Below, piece after piece: positions 45,160 through 56,309 of a DNA stretch of 64,000 nucleotides. The stretch spans positions 170,512,664 to 170,576,663 of the forward strand of contig CP136066.1 in assembly GCA_032622095.1 (NCBI GenBank), read 5' to 3'. A program made the position numbers and the translations under genes. This stretch comes from Siphonodentalium dalli. Lineage: Eukaryota > Mollusca > Scaphopoda > Gadilida > Siphonodentaliidae. Numbering within the stretch: position 1 is the stretch's first letter; the number at the start of each line of letters is the position of its first letter. The notes under the pieces are model-generated. The model was not told the DNA's origin. It did not search any database and worked only from the letters and a program-made list of their open reading frames with translations.

Positions 45160-45669
45160 AGACTACTGCACAAGGTGTACGCGGTGCCAGCTAACGACCC
45201 TCAGACTGCCTCGAACAATCGGTCTGGTCAGTCGTGGACTTGTGAGGAATGTGGAAGATTGTACACGAATCATGACAGCTTAAAGAGGCACAAACTAAAA
45301 CATCGACCATTCTGGCCATTCGGATGCGACATCTGTTCAAAACGGTTCACCAGACGAGATCATTTCAACAGTCACATGAAAACGCACCGAGCGAGAGGGG
45401 AAACAACACCACTGGACACCAGTGTAGATGTCGCTAGTGTGATAAGCGCGGTGTTCGCTGGTGGAACCGACTCTCAAGCTCAAATTCCTTTAGAAAATGT
45501 TACAAGCGAGTTCGTGGATGATAGAGTGTCGTTTGTGGTCACACATGGACAAAACAGTGGTGAATCTGTTGATGAGAGATCCACAGATGGAAATGAATTT
45601 AACGCCGATGGTGAACAACGAAACCCACCGCGCAGTTCGGGATGGCACAGGCCGGGCAGTTTAGATTGA
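45160..45669 (+). CDS. Zinc-finger exon 10 (two C2H2 fingers, long acidic tail)
   Basis: The last and longest array member (169 residues), phase 0 after CTATCCATTTCAG. A leader of about 25 residues precedes finger 1 (WTCEECGRLYTNHDSLKRH...KH, contacts N-S-R) and finger 2 (FGCDICSKRFTRRDHFNSH...KTH, contacts R-H-S). Finger 2 has FTRRD instead of FYRxD. The linker RPFWP keeps the Trp. A tail of about 90 residues, acidic and Ser/Thr/Gly-rich, ends at TGA; it could be an activation or interaction region, but no domain is recognised. Being the most divergent and the most 3' it may be the oldest exon or the default end of the transcript. The first AATAAA after it is at 46173-46178. Confidence 0.9.
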   Translation, partial: RLLHKVYAVPANDPQTASNNRSGQSWTCEECGRLYTNHDSLKRHKLKHRPFWPFGCDICSKRFTRRDHFNSHMKTHRARGETTPLDTSVDVASVISAVFAGGTDSQAQIPLENVTSEFVDDRVSFVVTHGQNSGESVDERSTDGNEFNADGEQRNPPRSSGWHRPGSLD

Positions 45670-47042
45670 GGCACAAACTGATTGTCGCCACGAAAGGACG
45701 TAACGAATAACTGACACACTCTAAATCTAGTAAATCGCGTTTGGTAAAATTTTACAAAAAATTGGGTAAATTTGTACCAACAGAATGGTGGATATAGTAT
45801 CACCCGAACGTTTATTAACTTTTTATTTTTGTGTTGGGTAAAACATAATATGCTACCCAATTTGGGCCAATTTCGCTCAATGTTTTTCGCAGGGTAAAAA
45901 TTTATCCAATATTAATTTCCCTTCTGTGTTGAGCGATATTTTTTTACCCAACATTGAGTGAATAATTACTTAATTATTGGGTCAAATCAACTAATTTTAG
46001 GGGATTTATTACAACTAACATCGGGTTACAAATAATTATTTTCGCGACAGCATATTCAGGTATATTCCGAAAAACATAGCTCATTTATTTCATCGATAAA
46101 AGTTATAATTCTATGGCGGGAATTGCCTAAATTTACCTAGCTTTGGTCCCGGTGCTGCTCGGGTAAGGAATGAATAAATCACGTGCCAATTTTCCCAGAC
46201 ATCTTCTGAGCTGATATTGAACGCTCTTCATTGATCACCTATGTTAAAATAAATAACCTATGTTAGTCCCCCTTTAAGACATATGTGATCAAAGGTATAT
46301 ATCCCATTATATTATCCTGATCAGTTGACCCATGTGTACCAATTTCCCTCCATATCGTCTAATTTGATAACTTAAGGAATGCTCTTTATTTCTATAACAT
46401 GATAATATAATCGTAACGTTCCCCTTTAATGTCGACAGCACCTATGCAATTGTAATCCCGGGTCAATTCACCACTGCATACCAATTTATTGCGACCAGGA
46501 TATAACCGTTTTGGGTATATTATTAATTATTTAATTAAAATTGTTTATGATTGGTCCTTTTAGTCTGGAGTCAACGGTATCTGTCCAGTGACACTCATCT
46601 GGTCAAAATACCTCGTGAATCAATTTCCAACGACAAGATTCCAAACATTTTGGGTATATAATTAATTATTAGTGCCCTTTTAAGACATATGACGTAAAAT
46701 ATCCCATGACATTCCCAGTTTGGTCACCCGTGCATAGCCGGACAGACAACGAACATTAGAAAATTAAGTTGTATTAGTATATATTATCCTAGTAAACAAA
46801 AAGTACCAAACAATGATTGGTACGGAACGTCTAATTTGACAACATTGAATGAACTCTTGGGGGGGTGAAATATTCTATTTCCAGCAGCTAGTCCGGAGAT
46901 CCAAACCTGTTTGTGATACAAATTATGTCAATATATTGTTGTGTAATGAATTCTGTATACCTTCGAATGACTCCTTTAGTTCCATCAAGCCCCATTCTGT
47001 CAATCTGTTGATAACGAAATCGTCAGCCATTTTACTTTGTTT
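45670..47042. other. Downstream of exon 10; no further exon
   Basis: 45740-46080 repeats GGGTAAA/TTTACCCA words in both orientations. No zinc finger or other domain in any frame. CACTCTAAAT near 45707 and ATTTAGAGTG near 47680 could be ends of a larger element but this is weak. Confidence 0.4.
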
Positions 47043-47462
47043 TAAATGTACTCACTCCGATTCGATGGTCCCCATATCATCAGATTCCAACAGCAACATT
47101 TTTTGAAATGCCGCTTCAGTTATCAGAATCGATTAATTGCAAAAATAATGCTAACTAAACAGTCATTTATCAACATTTTGTTCAACGCAATTTTGCCGGT
47201 TTGTCAAATATCTGACACAAAAAGCCACTTGCTTTAACAGTTATCCATCTTCATCCGCAGTTTGGTGCGATACCGTCTTCTCGTCGACTTTTACTGGGCC
47301 ACTGAAAATGATTGGTGGTGAAAAATAATAGATTTTAAAAATCGTTATTTGATCACTCCGAGCTTTGATGGGTTGGTTCCTCGACTCGAATCAAATATGA
47401 TTTACCCCTGAAGCCAAGGAAATAGTAATTTGCGAGCGTTAATTCGGATTATGCATCTTTAA
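47043..47462. repeat. Family D MITE, diverged
   Basis: Follows the family D order from GTACTCACTCCGATTCGATG to TAATTCGGATTATGCATC; the ends are mutated. Confidence 0.7.
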
Positions 47463-48067
47463 CAACACAGCATGGTTAGGTCGTGGTAAAACCATTGGCC
47501 TGAATGGTTTCATGTGACTTTTACTATAAACGCAGTAACATACACGCGAAGCTATTTTACTACACAGATGATTTCAGATTAACCCAATTAATGCATGGTG
47601 TATATGCATGGATACAATTTACTGAACTGCCTAACACCCGATTACTATGGTGCTGGGCTAAAATCTAACCCAGCCGAATTTAGAGTGCATCTGTCGCCTA
47701 ATGAAATACTACTGACAGTCCAAAAACCTTTTTTTCCACAGAATTGACGGCTATACGACTCCGTATGTGAGTATATAGTGTTGTTCAAACGTTTTGCCAC
47801 TCACAGTAATGTGATATGGTAATGTTTGCCGTGATTATTTTGTACTTAATTGTGTAATCAGATCACAGTCGGTGGTAGGCTCGATGGTTGCGCGCAAAGC
47901 TCTCGTGCCCATGCCGGGCTTCTCAAAACCGTAAATGTAAATACCGATATGGCAAAAACGACGTTTGATAAAAAGAACACAAATTCTAGTGACGAAGTAC
48001 CCTATATTCGCAATACTTATTTGTGGTAGTTCACTGTGCAAAAGGTGGCCATTATGTCAAACCGGTG
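47463..48067. other. No feature recognised
   Basis: Nothing supported. Confidence 0.4.
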
Positions 48068-48302
48068 CCTTAACCCTTCCATAACTGGAGCTTCCTAAAA
48101 TTTTGCGAAAACTCTGTGCCAATGCATTCTCTTATATATGCAAGTCTCCCATATGGAGCCTCGCGTATACAAGAGAATGCATTGGCCTAACAATATTTAT
48201 CTTGACCTTGTAAGCCAGTGCATTCTCTTGTATATGCGAGGCTTCCTCTGTGAGAATCGCATATACATGTATAATAGAATGCACTGGTACAAGAATTAAC
48301 AG
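48068..48302. repeat. Family A MITE with two hairpins
   Basis: Starts TTAACCCTTCCATAACTGGA; diverged hairpins at about 48118-48186 and 48214-48287. The right end is eroded (AAGAATTAACAG). Confidence 0.65.
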
Positions 48303-48394
48303 TGCATGGTGATTCAGATTGGCTTTATGGATCGTGGTCAGTTTTTAATTCGGAACCACGAGACGATGACGAGCAACACAACACGATCGTTACT

Positions 48395-48530
48395 TAAGAA
48401 ATGACTCTTGTTTCGATTAAGGTTGTGCAGTTATCGCCGAACAATTTGAAGATAAATTATGTAACGCCGATTTATTTTCAAACTTTTCTGTTATAACTCA
48501 TAACCTTAATCGAAACAAGAGTATTTCTGT
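48395..48530. repeat. Inverted repeat, ACTCTTGTTTCGATTAAGGT
   Basis: Arms at 48400-48425 and 48500-48525 are complementary with about 75 bases between. Possibly a small MITE. Confidence 0.6.
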
Positions 48531-49414
48531 ATCATTTCACAACCACCAAAAGTAGAAGTTATAAATATAACAGCGTACAACATTGAGACTAAATAGACAC
48601 GTTAAGTTGAAAGAGACACCTGTCACTTAAAACGTGTGCTTATCGTTGATCACGTCGCTAGGAAATTCAGCGTTTTTTATTGACTTGTCGCAACTGATCA
48701 CGCGTCGCGAGAAACCGGACAGCTGCGTGGTACGTGTTTCCATTAATTTCCACCGCGGTGGCACAAACCCTTGTTAGATTTAATTTCCGTGTTTCATTTC
48801 TTTGCAAATGTTCCATCTTGTTGATTTGTATGCATGGTTACTTGTGCACTGAATATTAGCATCTAGTACGGTTATTGTCAATAGTCATACCAGAAGGAAT
48901 TATGATGCAGCACCGAAATTTCATGTTAAATGGTAAGAAGCATCGAACAGTTTCCATGGATACATGTTTAGGCATGCGGTATACGGCCGTGGTCACTCTC
49001 GGCGCTGCATTCTGCAGCGGGAAAGTAATGAAGAAATTGAGGTTATCGAGAAATAACCTAAATGGCAAAGTGTGTGACAGACAATTGTTTTACAGTATTC
49101 CGTGGTTTGACAGCTTTTGGTTAAATTATATGTATATATAACGATACTTTGTTACACTGGGTTGTCTTTGTTCCCAAAGGTCTTTGTTCGGACGATTCAT
49201 TATTCCGAAGGTTTTTTACACTCAACAGGTTTCGTCATTGCGAACGTTCTAGGTATCCAGAATGCATTGTGTGGTCTATCTTGATACTTTCAGAATAAGG
49301 ACCCTTCGGAGTGATGAACGCCCCTCTTGATATCTTCGGAATAAGGCACATTCGGAATAAACAACCCTAATATACCCGCCTAGACTCAAGAGACATCTCG
49401 TTTACTTTTTTCTA
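48531..49414. other. No gene recognised
   Basis: An 88-codon frame near 48875 has no domain, no splice signals of note and no repeat relation; I do not support it as a gene. Confidence 0.35.
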
Positions 49415-50213
49415 TACTAAAGCATCATTGATGAGTAGTTATCCCATAGGAAATGTTCAGATAATAAGTTTAACCATCTCTATACTAAAGCATAATTGAT
49501 GAGTAATTATCCCATAGGTCGTTAGTAGAATGTATTATCTAAACATTTCCCTCAATAAATATGGCTCCTTCTGCACTTTTTTTGTCTGTCGTCTGCGTTT
49601 ATAATCTTAACATCCCTCCAAATCAATAATATATAGACCATTACGACGTACACTTTTTATACGCCCGTTTTGAGCAAAATAACGGGACGTATTATATTAT
49701 TGGTCCGTCCGTCCGTCTTGCCGTCAGTGCATCCGTTTGTTCGCTTTTTTCGTTTCCGGGTGATAACTTTAGTAAGTCTGGCCTGAATGAAATGAAATTT
49801 GGTCATCTGGGTTACTAGCGCAAAAATAGGTCAAGTTAGAATTCGGGTTCCGCCCGCCAATGTTCACCAGAGTTATTGTCCTTTTTGTAGGAATTGGCAC
49901 TCAGTTTTCCTTTCCGGATGATAACTTTAGTAAGTCTGAAATGATGGGGGTGACATGCGGTTAACACCAATGGAACGTGTTCATCTGGTCGACCGACATG
50001 AATAAAAAAGTATGCTTGTACACAACATTACAAGGGTACGTGAGTGTACTATAGAACAAAATACAGGTAGTGTTTGAATCCTGGTTCCGCCTTCCTATTT
50101 TCACCAGAGTTATGTCCCTTTGTTGAATTACTACGGGCGCATATTTTGCCACGCCATATATAGGGGTGCTCTTGTTAACTGATTGGGGGAATCCATTCAG
50201 TATAGAAAGGGTT
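49415..50213. repeat. Dispersed element, copy also at 63673-63926
   Basis: TATACTAAAGCATCATTGAT at the left and CAGTATAGAAAGGGTTAA at the right match the ends of 63673-63926. The extra length here is a GTCC-headed repeat (49650-50160) inserted within it. The left part is itself duplicated (49415 and 49478). Confidence 0.6.
49650..50160 (+). repeat. GTCC-headed dispersed repeat
   Basis: Head hairpin ACGCCCGTTTTG/CAAAATAACGGGACGT, then GTCCGTCCGTC, then a body with GGTGATAACTTTAGTAAGTC twice, and AGAGTTAT phrases. Confidence 0.6.
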
Positions 50214-50280
50214 AATGGTGTATCTCGGCTATTAACATAAACTTAGAAAGGGTTAAAAGTATATATTCATAGTTTAATTT

Positions 50281-50394
50281 CACAGGTCCCCAGAACAAAA
50301 ATTGACCCCACCCCCAATAGTACTTAATCCTATATAATCTATAGGATTAAGTACTATAATTGGGTGGGGTAAATTTTTGTTTTGGGGACCTGTG
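50281..50394. mobile_element. hAT-like hairpin MITE (family F)
   Basis: Ends CACAGGTCCCCAGAACAAAA and complement. The flanks TTTAATTT and GTTAATTT match in 7 of 8 positions, consistent with an old 8-base duplication. A second copy is at 62737-62828. Confidence 0.75.
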
Positions 50395-52470
50395 GTTAAT
50401 TTATCCTCCGATGTGTTTGTCTTTTGTTGCAGAATCTCGTCTGATATGCCACCCCCCCCCCCCCCCAGATATAATTTCCACATAGTATATCGATAGTGCA
50501 TGGCTTGGAGTTGACTAAGCCAAAAAGGTGGTCCTCGAGGAGGAAGAGACAACCCGCAAGCTAGTCGTGGATTACTTTTCATCAAGGACCACTATATTTG
50601 CATTGGACAAGTCATACATTATTTATTAAATTATATCGAACAATGTACTGTGTGAATTCTCACAAAATTTCGGTGTCTGATTTTGTGACATTTTTATATG
50701 CCGCGAATTTTGGAAATCATTCTCAGATTGTATAATTTACGGTAATCTTTTGGCGATGCATGGCAAGTCAGTATATATGTAAGTATGTTATTAGTTACAA
50801 ATAACATTATATGTCACATGAAACCCCTATTATATCCTTAACAAAACCATTACATATTTCCTTTTATCACATAATTTGGCCATAAAAGCAGTTTCATAAT
50901 TATCGGTAATAGACACGTTTAATATCAGCGCGTGCGATGACGTCACGGCGTTCTTCAAATAACTTGCGACCGCTGTAGTTTATGATTGTTGTTTTCGATG
51001 AATATTTCGCGTTGCTTCGGGTTTATTTGATCATGTGATAAAAGGTATTTCACACTCGTCCTATTGTATACGTAATTTATCAACCTCGTCCTCTAAATTC
51101 TATTTGAGCCTCGGTAAACCTCGGCTCAAATCACATAGTGTGCATGTATATCTCACTAGTGACTAAAAGGCGCGTGCTTGCCGCCAATTTGGCAGCACGC
51201 CAATAAAAATAATTTACATTGATTAGGCGGATTAATACTATTTTTAAAAGCCGCACATGACACCAAAACCAGACAATACAAAATGATTGATGTGTTCATC
51301 AAAGTAAAACTCTTGTCCAACTCGTTGCACTAACGAAAATAGACACAAAAAGGCAAATCGGGGGACTATATTTTTCGTTGCAACCATGAGCGCGAAATAC
51401 TATCGTATGCGTTTGTGAAGCGTCTCAGCCAACGATGTAAATGAATGCAGTTTTAAAGGAATTAGTCTGTCAAAAAAAAAAAAAATTATCGTCATAATAC
51501 TAATAATATATGTCTAACAGACCCATTTCGCCAAGAAAATTCAAAATCGAGCAGATAGTATTTTTATTATTATGATATTAAAAAAATCGCGGAAATATCC
51601 GAAGTCAGTCACGTGAGTGCGATCACATGACCACAACGCGGTCTCATGACCGATCATCTGCATCGACACTTACCGATGACAGCGGTGGTGGAGCTTTAAA
51701 TAATTCCGCCAATCGCGTAACGAGTTGATAAATTACGCTGGTTAATTACCTAAGCCTTTACGATAAATAGCGATTACGGAATAAAACTGTTTGAATGTGC
51801 TGAATTATGAACTGACTTTGCTAGAATGTTGGATTATATAACGAATAATGATGGCTAAAATGTACTTTGAGGCGATAAAAGTTGTTTGAAATGAGATTAA
51901 TTTATGCAGAAATGCAATGAGCGATCGGAATTTCGTGCGAAACTAATTTAACTGTTTCTGAAAGAATACAAGTTAGGCCATATACGGGTACTTCATTCTT
52001 CGTTGTATGGTACCAATTTCGGAAGCTAGTTTACACACTAGTGTCATCCCGTTGAGCGCTATATGCGTACAATTAAATACAAATGGGGTGTGATTAAAAA
52101 GGTGGTGGTTATTGTACTAGTACATGTATCATGATGGCTTATATTCGTCATAATAATGTTCCTGTCTGTTTCTTCACACGAAACATTTTGTGTGGAGAAG
52201 TGCACGACTGTGAACAGCTTGCTAAAATCCTTCCAGTCAAGATCGATAAGTGAGTAAACAAAATAATTCACCCGAATACACAACAGACTGTTGAAACTAC
52301 AATAATTATTAATTAGGCTGCAGTTTGGCATAACGACATTTTTTTTAATTGAAGGCTAGCCTGGCATTGTTTTTCAGTTTGTGTTTGTTCGTTTTATTTT
52401 ACGTTTTGATGGCACATATTGACTTTCTAGAGAGGATTTTTTTGAATTGTTAGCATAGAAAAACTCCAAT
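50395..52470. other. No gene recognised
   Basis: A poly-C run near 50450 and an acceptor-like TTTTGTTGCAG at 50432 that is not followed by any finger. The remaining 2 kb show no supported exon or element. Confidence 0.4.
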
Positions 52471-52479
52471 GATTGCCTC

Positions 52480-52680
52480 TAACAAAGAGCGTCCATGTTT
52501 TCGTCGCGGTGTAGACAATAAAGAGCGTTCTCAATTATGAACGTGCTCTATTTCGATATGTCATGGGTGATTTTGTATGTGGTATTGTGACAATTAAATA
52601 TAAAGAGCGGCCATGCTTCCGTCTCCCAAAAGCGGTAGACAATAAAGAGCGTTCCAAATTACGCACTGTGTTGTCTTTTT
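52480..52680 (+). repeat. AAAGAGCGTT repeat (family H)
   Basis: Words AACAAAGAGCGTCCATG, AATAAAGAGCGTT and TAAAGAGCGGCCATGC recur; related to 56310-57050, 60805-61330 and 62510-62580. Confidence 0.55.
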
Positions 52681-53500
52681 GGAGGTACTAAATAATGGAT
52701 CGCTAGCCCGCACACAACTGAACACACTACATCTACTAGGCATCTTGGAATATGTGGAGATGACAGATACTCGTTTTATTTATATCGAAAATAAAACAAC
52801 AAACAAACACAAAACAAAAGCGCATAAATAGAGTTAACATTATTCAGCCCAGTGTTTATATAAATTTGGGCGCTTCTTATATATGTATGACCAGAGAGTT
52901 AATGTTCTTTCTATGCACTTTGTGGCATTTTGGAGTGCAAACAAGTTCGCGACTGACACTGATGAATACTCACTGAGTGATTACAAATCACCGAGTGAAT
53001 ACGCGAGACAATCGAAGCACTAATTACTGCCATCTATTTACCAAAACAACGATTCTAGGCGCTATTAATTACTTTATTCACATAATTATTGTCTTCTATT
53101 CCAGATAAACGGCCAAAGCGTAACGTAATCTATACACCACACGCGCACATACGACTCCGCATTTTAGTATCGGCTGACTTACGATTACGTCATCGTAGTC
53201 TGCATAATAAACTCCGGCTCCGAATCTGTGTTTTTAATTTGCTCCCCACAAGACGTCACTCGTAGTTTAGTCACGGAAATCTCCGAATACCGGTGGTGGT
53301 ATTATTTATTTATTTTACGGGTTATTTATTATGCGATCGGAATGGGACTTTGATCATTTTAATCACAACAGGGAGGGCTTTCCGATTGCGTTTTGTAGTT
53401 TCTAGACCGAATAAATCCTTTAAGCTTCTTTTAAGGATTTTGTATTGTTAAGAAGGCATAAAGCTCTAGTTTTTTTCATGTGATTTACATGTACAAGGTC
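52681..53500. other. No feature recognised
   Basis: Nothing supported. Confidence 0.4.
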
Positions 53501-53640
53501 TTCAACTCGTTATGTTGGGATATAAAAAATTTATGAAACTCGTTTGATAAATTTGATTCACAACTCGTCTACGACTGATTGTGAATCAAATTTATCAAAC
53601 ACGTTTCATAAAATCTTATATCCCAACATAACTCGTTGGA
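53501..53640. repeat. Palindromic MITE, 140 bp
   Basis: TTATGTTGGGATATAA and its complement close a stem that includes TTTGATAAATTTGATTCAC. Nearly perfect palindrome. Confidence 0.78.
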
Positions 53641-53908
53641 GATCATCTATATCTTGGTGATTCGTGTATCTATTTCTATAAATGCATGGTTATCAAAGAC
53701 ATTTCGGCAAAATGAGAAGCTAAATTATTTATCTTATGATCGGGCATAAGATCATTAAATCACGCAATAAGTCTAATGATATACCGATATTGCAATAATC
53801 AACATACAACGTATAGTTTCCGATTGGACGTACGTGTGTCCATGTATCAATCCGATTGCGCGAAAACAGTCTGTTGCACTATATAGAGAAAGAAAAGTCA
53901 CTCGTGAT

Positions 53909-54806
53909 ATTTCACCTCACCCAGAAATTACGACTTCTGATTGGTCGAGAGCTGTGTGTGCTATTAGTATGTAGTGTTTTGCTAAATTTAGCACAATAAT
54001 ATATTTGTATATAGGATCGTACTACAATTAGCACATCATACCAAACTCGGATGCAAAAAGCAATGAACAGAGCGCAATGTCTCGCGCCATGCTCTATTTA
54101 ATAACTAGAGCATGTCTTGGCGTTGACTGCGGGGGTATATCGCCCAGTGGGTGGGTATAGTTCACGACGCGAAGCGGAGTGTACCATATACCATGCCCCC
54201 ATCCGCTGGGCACTATATATACCCGCGTAGTTAACGACATGACAATGCTCTATTTGTTATATTTCATCGAACAATTCGAACTTGTAGCATGCAGGCATAC
54301 TACATAACCGTATCATATACCAACACCAACTGCTGTACTGTTCACATTATCTTCACAAGACGTTAATAGAAATCAAGGGCAGCTCGTTTACTGAAAACAT
54401 ATATGATTATTAACTTACCGATAAACAGTTAAAGAGAAACAAAATAAAATCGTCGCAAGAATGAGTTGTAATCTGATTCAATAAACTGAAACGCGCAGTA
54501 TTTAGGTTCAGTTTTGAATGCACAAAAATCCGAAACTGCACCATATGTGAATTGAACCAAATGTTGCTACTTCGCAAGTTGACGCCGTTCCTGTGAACAA
54601 TTCGTTCAATGCAGCTATTTCATTTGGACACTTTTTTTTTGTTGCTTGCATGCGAGTTTGGTATAGTAGTGTGCTACGTGTAAATTTAGCACGATACTAT
54701 AAAACTATTGTACTGTGGTAAATTTAGCACTGCACTACACCACATATAGGACACAACTATCGACCAATCATATGGCGCAATTTCTGGATGAGGTGAAATA
54801 TTATAT
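53909..54806. repeat. Inverted-repeat element, about 900 bp
   Basis: ATATTTCACCTCACCCAGAA at the left is mirrored by TGGATGAGGTGAAATAT at the right; TAAATTTAGCAC words recur inside near both ends. A palindrome (54111-54260) is nested in it. It lies just downstream of the minus-strand gene's end. Confidence 0.6.
54111..54260. repeat. Nested palindrome with TAGAGCATGTC ends
   Basis: Arms pair around a GC-rich centre (CGCGAAGCGGAG). The ends TAACTAGAGCATGTC and GACATGACAATGCTCTA are complementary with small gaps. Confidence 0.7.
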
Positions 54807-54902
54807 AATATATAGGTGAGTTGGATTCTATCGGAAATAGTATACCAGTGTGCGGAACGCTTTTAAATATAAGTATAGTATTTTTAATATTAGGAAAAAT
54901 AG

Positions 54903-54908
54903 TTTATT
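54903..54908 (-). terminator. Poly(A) signal of the minus-strand gene
   Basis: TTTATT on the plus strand is AATAAA on the minus strand, 95 bases past the stop codon at 55003. Confidence 0.6.
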
Positions 54909-55002
54909 GGCATAATCTAATAGTGACATAACTCACATAACATACACGCAATAAATACCACAATACCGCGGACACGTCTCGTAACCACAAGGAACCAAAC
55001 AA

Positions 55003-56073
55003 CTATTCGCATACGAATACTTTTGGAGGATAGTCATGTGACCATCTAGTCCCTTCTTCCGATTGGATGATATAGGGAAGATGGTTAGAACTCAAAACAT
55101 CTCGCTCTATATCATCCACTATCAGTCGAATGCGGGGACACTGTCCAATATTAGCGGCGATTAGATCCGGGCACTTTAGATCTAGCATCCGCATGTCTTT
55201 GCATCCGTACATGTTGAGGAATTTGAGCGGTGTTGATTCGATGGATAACTGCTTAATGTCGTGACATTTTTCTAGGTTGAGGTAACCTATATTTGGGCAT
55301 CCGGTTAGCGCCATCTGTAGTGCGTAATTTGACATTTGGCACTTGTAAAGAATTACAGTCTTGGCCAGCGTCGTACTCAATGATAGTATGTTCACTTTGC
55401 AATCGAACAACCTCAAGAATCCTATTTGACCCATTGCGTGTATTACGCATGCGTCAAGACTTAGCTGATCATCGCTGCATATATTGAGCTGAATAGTGTC
55501 GACACTAAAACATTGTAGAGTTACCGTTCTTAGTGCGGGCATGCCATCGAGCGCTATCTTGCAAATATGATTTGCGACAATATACACATGAGCAACTGTT
55601 ATGATATCAGCACCAGTTTCGCTGTGAAATAGCCTCAACGTAGGGCCCCGGATGTGAATTGATTCGCATGAGAACTCTTCCAAGAGGAATAACTCCTGCA
55701 AACTCGGAACAGTATACTCATCCAGAATGAGACTGTCTTGTGAAAGACTTCCGATTTTAAGGCACACGAGGGACGGATTTCGTTTCAACGTCTGAAACAG
55801 AGAGCGCATGTCTATGACGTCAGAATTTGACAACTCCATTACTTTGAGTTTGCTGTTCTTCACATTCAGAGTCTTGATAACGCCTCCTCCGTTGATTGAG
55901 ACCTTTCGTAGTTTAGGCGCGTCGACATAGATGTGCTCAATTGACTCTAGACCCTGGTCGACTATCAGCTGGCGTAGCTCGGAGCACTCCAGGTTGATAA
56001 AGAGCACATTCCATAGGTTAAACAGGTAGAGCTTCTGGACTGAGTCGGATATCACACGGATGCCATGGAGGTT
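55003..56073 (-). CDS. Leucine-rich-repeat-like protein, 3' terminal exon
   Basis: A 356-residue open exon on the minus strand. It starts in phase 0 after a strong acceptor (TTTTTTCAG, complement of 56074 upward); the first codons read NLHGIRVISDS. It ends at TAG 55003-55005, with AATAAA 95 bases on. The translation shows irregular leucine-rich repeats of about 20-25 residues, such as LKVMELSNSDVIDM, GYLNLEKCHDIKQLSIE, LKFLNMYGCKDMRMLDLKC and LIAANIGQCPRI, with the LxxCxxI pattern common in cysteine-containing LRRs of F-box proteins. An F-box/LRR-type substrate adaptor of a ubiquitin ligase is therefore a reasonable guess, but no F-box lies in this exon, and orthology (for example to FBXO38-like proteins) is untested. 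Upstream exons were not found in the window. It is unrelated to the zinc-finger array and transcribed toward it. Confidence 0.78.
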   Translation of the reverse strand, partial: NLHGIRVISDSVQKLYLFNLWNVLFINLECSELRQLIVDQGLESIEHIYVDAPKLRKVSINGGGVIKTLNVKNSKLKVMELSNSDVIDMRSLFQTLKRNPSLVCLKIGSLSQDSLILDEYTVPSLQELFLLEEFSCESIHIRGPTLRLFHSETGADIITVAHVYIVANHICKIALDGMPALRTVTLQCFSVDTIQLNICSDDQLSLDACVIHAMGQIGFLRLFDCKVNILSLSTTLAKTVILYKCQMSNYALQMALTGCPNIGYLNLEKCHDIKQLSIESTPLKFLNMYGCKDMRMLDLKCPDLIAANIGQCPRIRLIVDDIERDVLSSNHLPYIIQSEEGTRWSHDYPPKVFVCE

Positions 56074-56309
56074 CTGAAAAAAGGTTAAATCTCTATATCA
56101 CATTAAAGCCACATGGCGGTTTGCGCTCCAAAATACACGTACTATTATTCGCTTTTGATCTTTTCTCAGTATCGAAATAGATCGATAAATATCTACCTTT
56201 CTACCAGCATTATGTAACCCAAAAAGACGCATTGAAGTAATGAAAAACACAAACTGTGAATACAGTGTTTGGGTCACAAACACAAAACAGCCAGTTGCAC
56301 GACATGGAA

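Noticed and set aside
50432-50460. Further zinc-finger exon after TTTTGTTGCAG
   Set aside because: A stop follows after three codons and no Cys/His pattern occurs in any frame.
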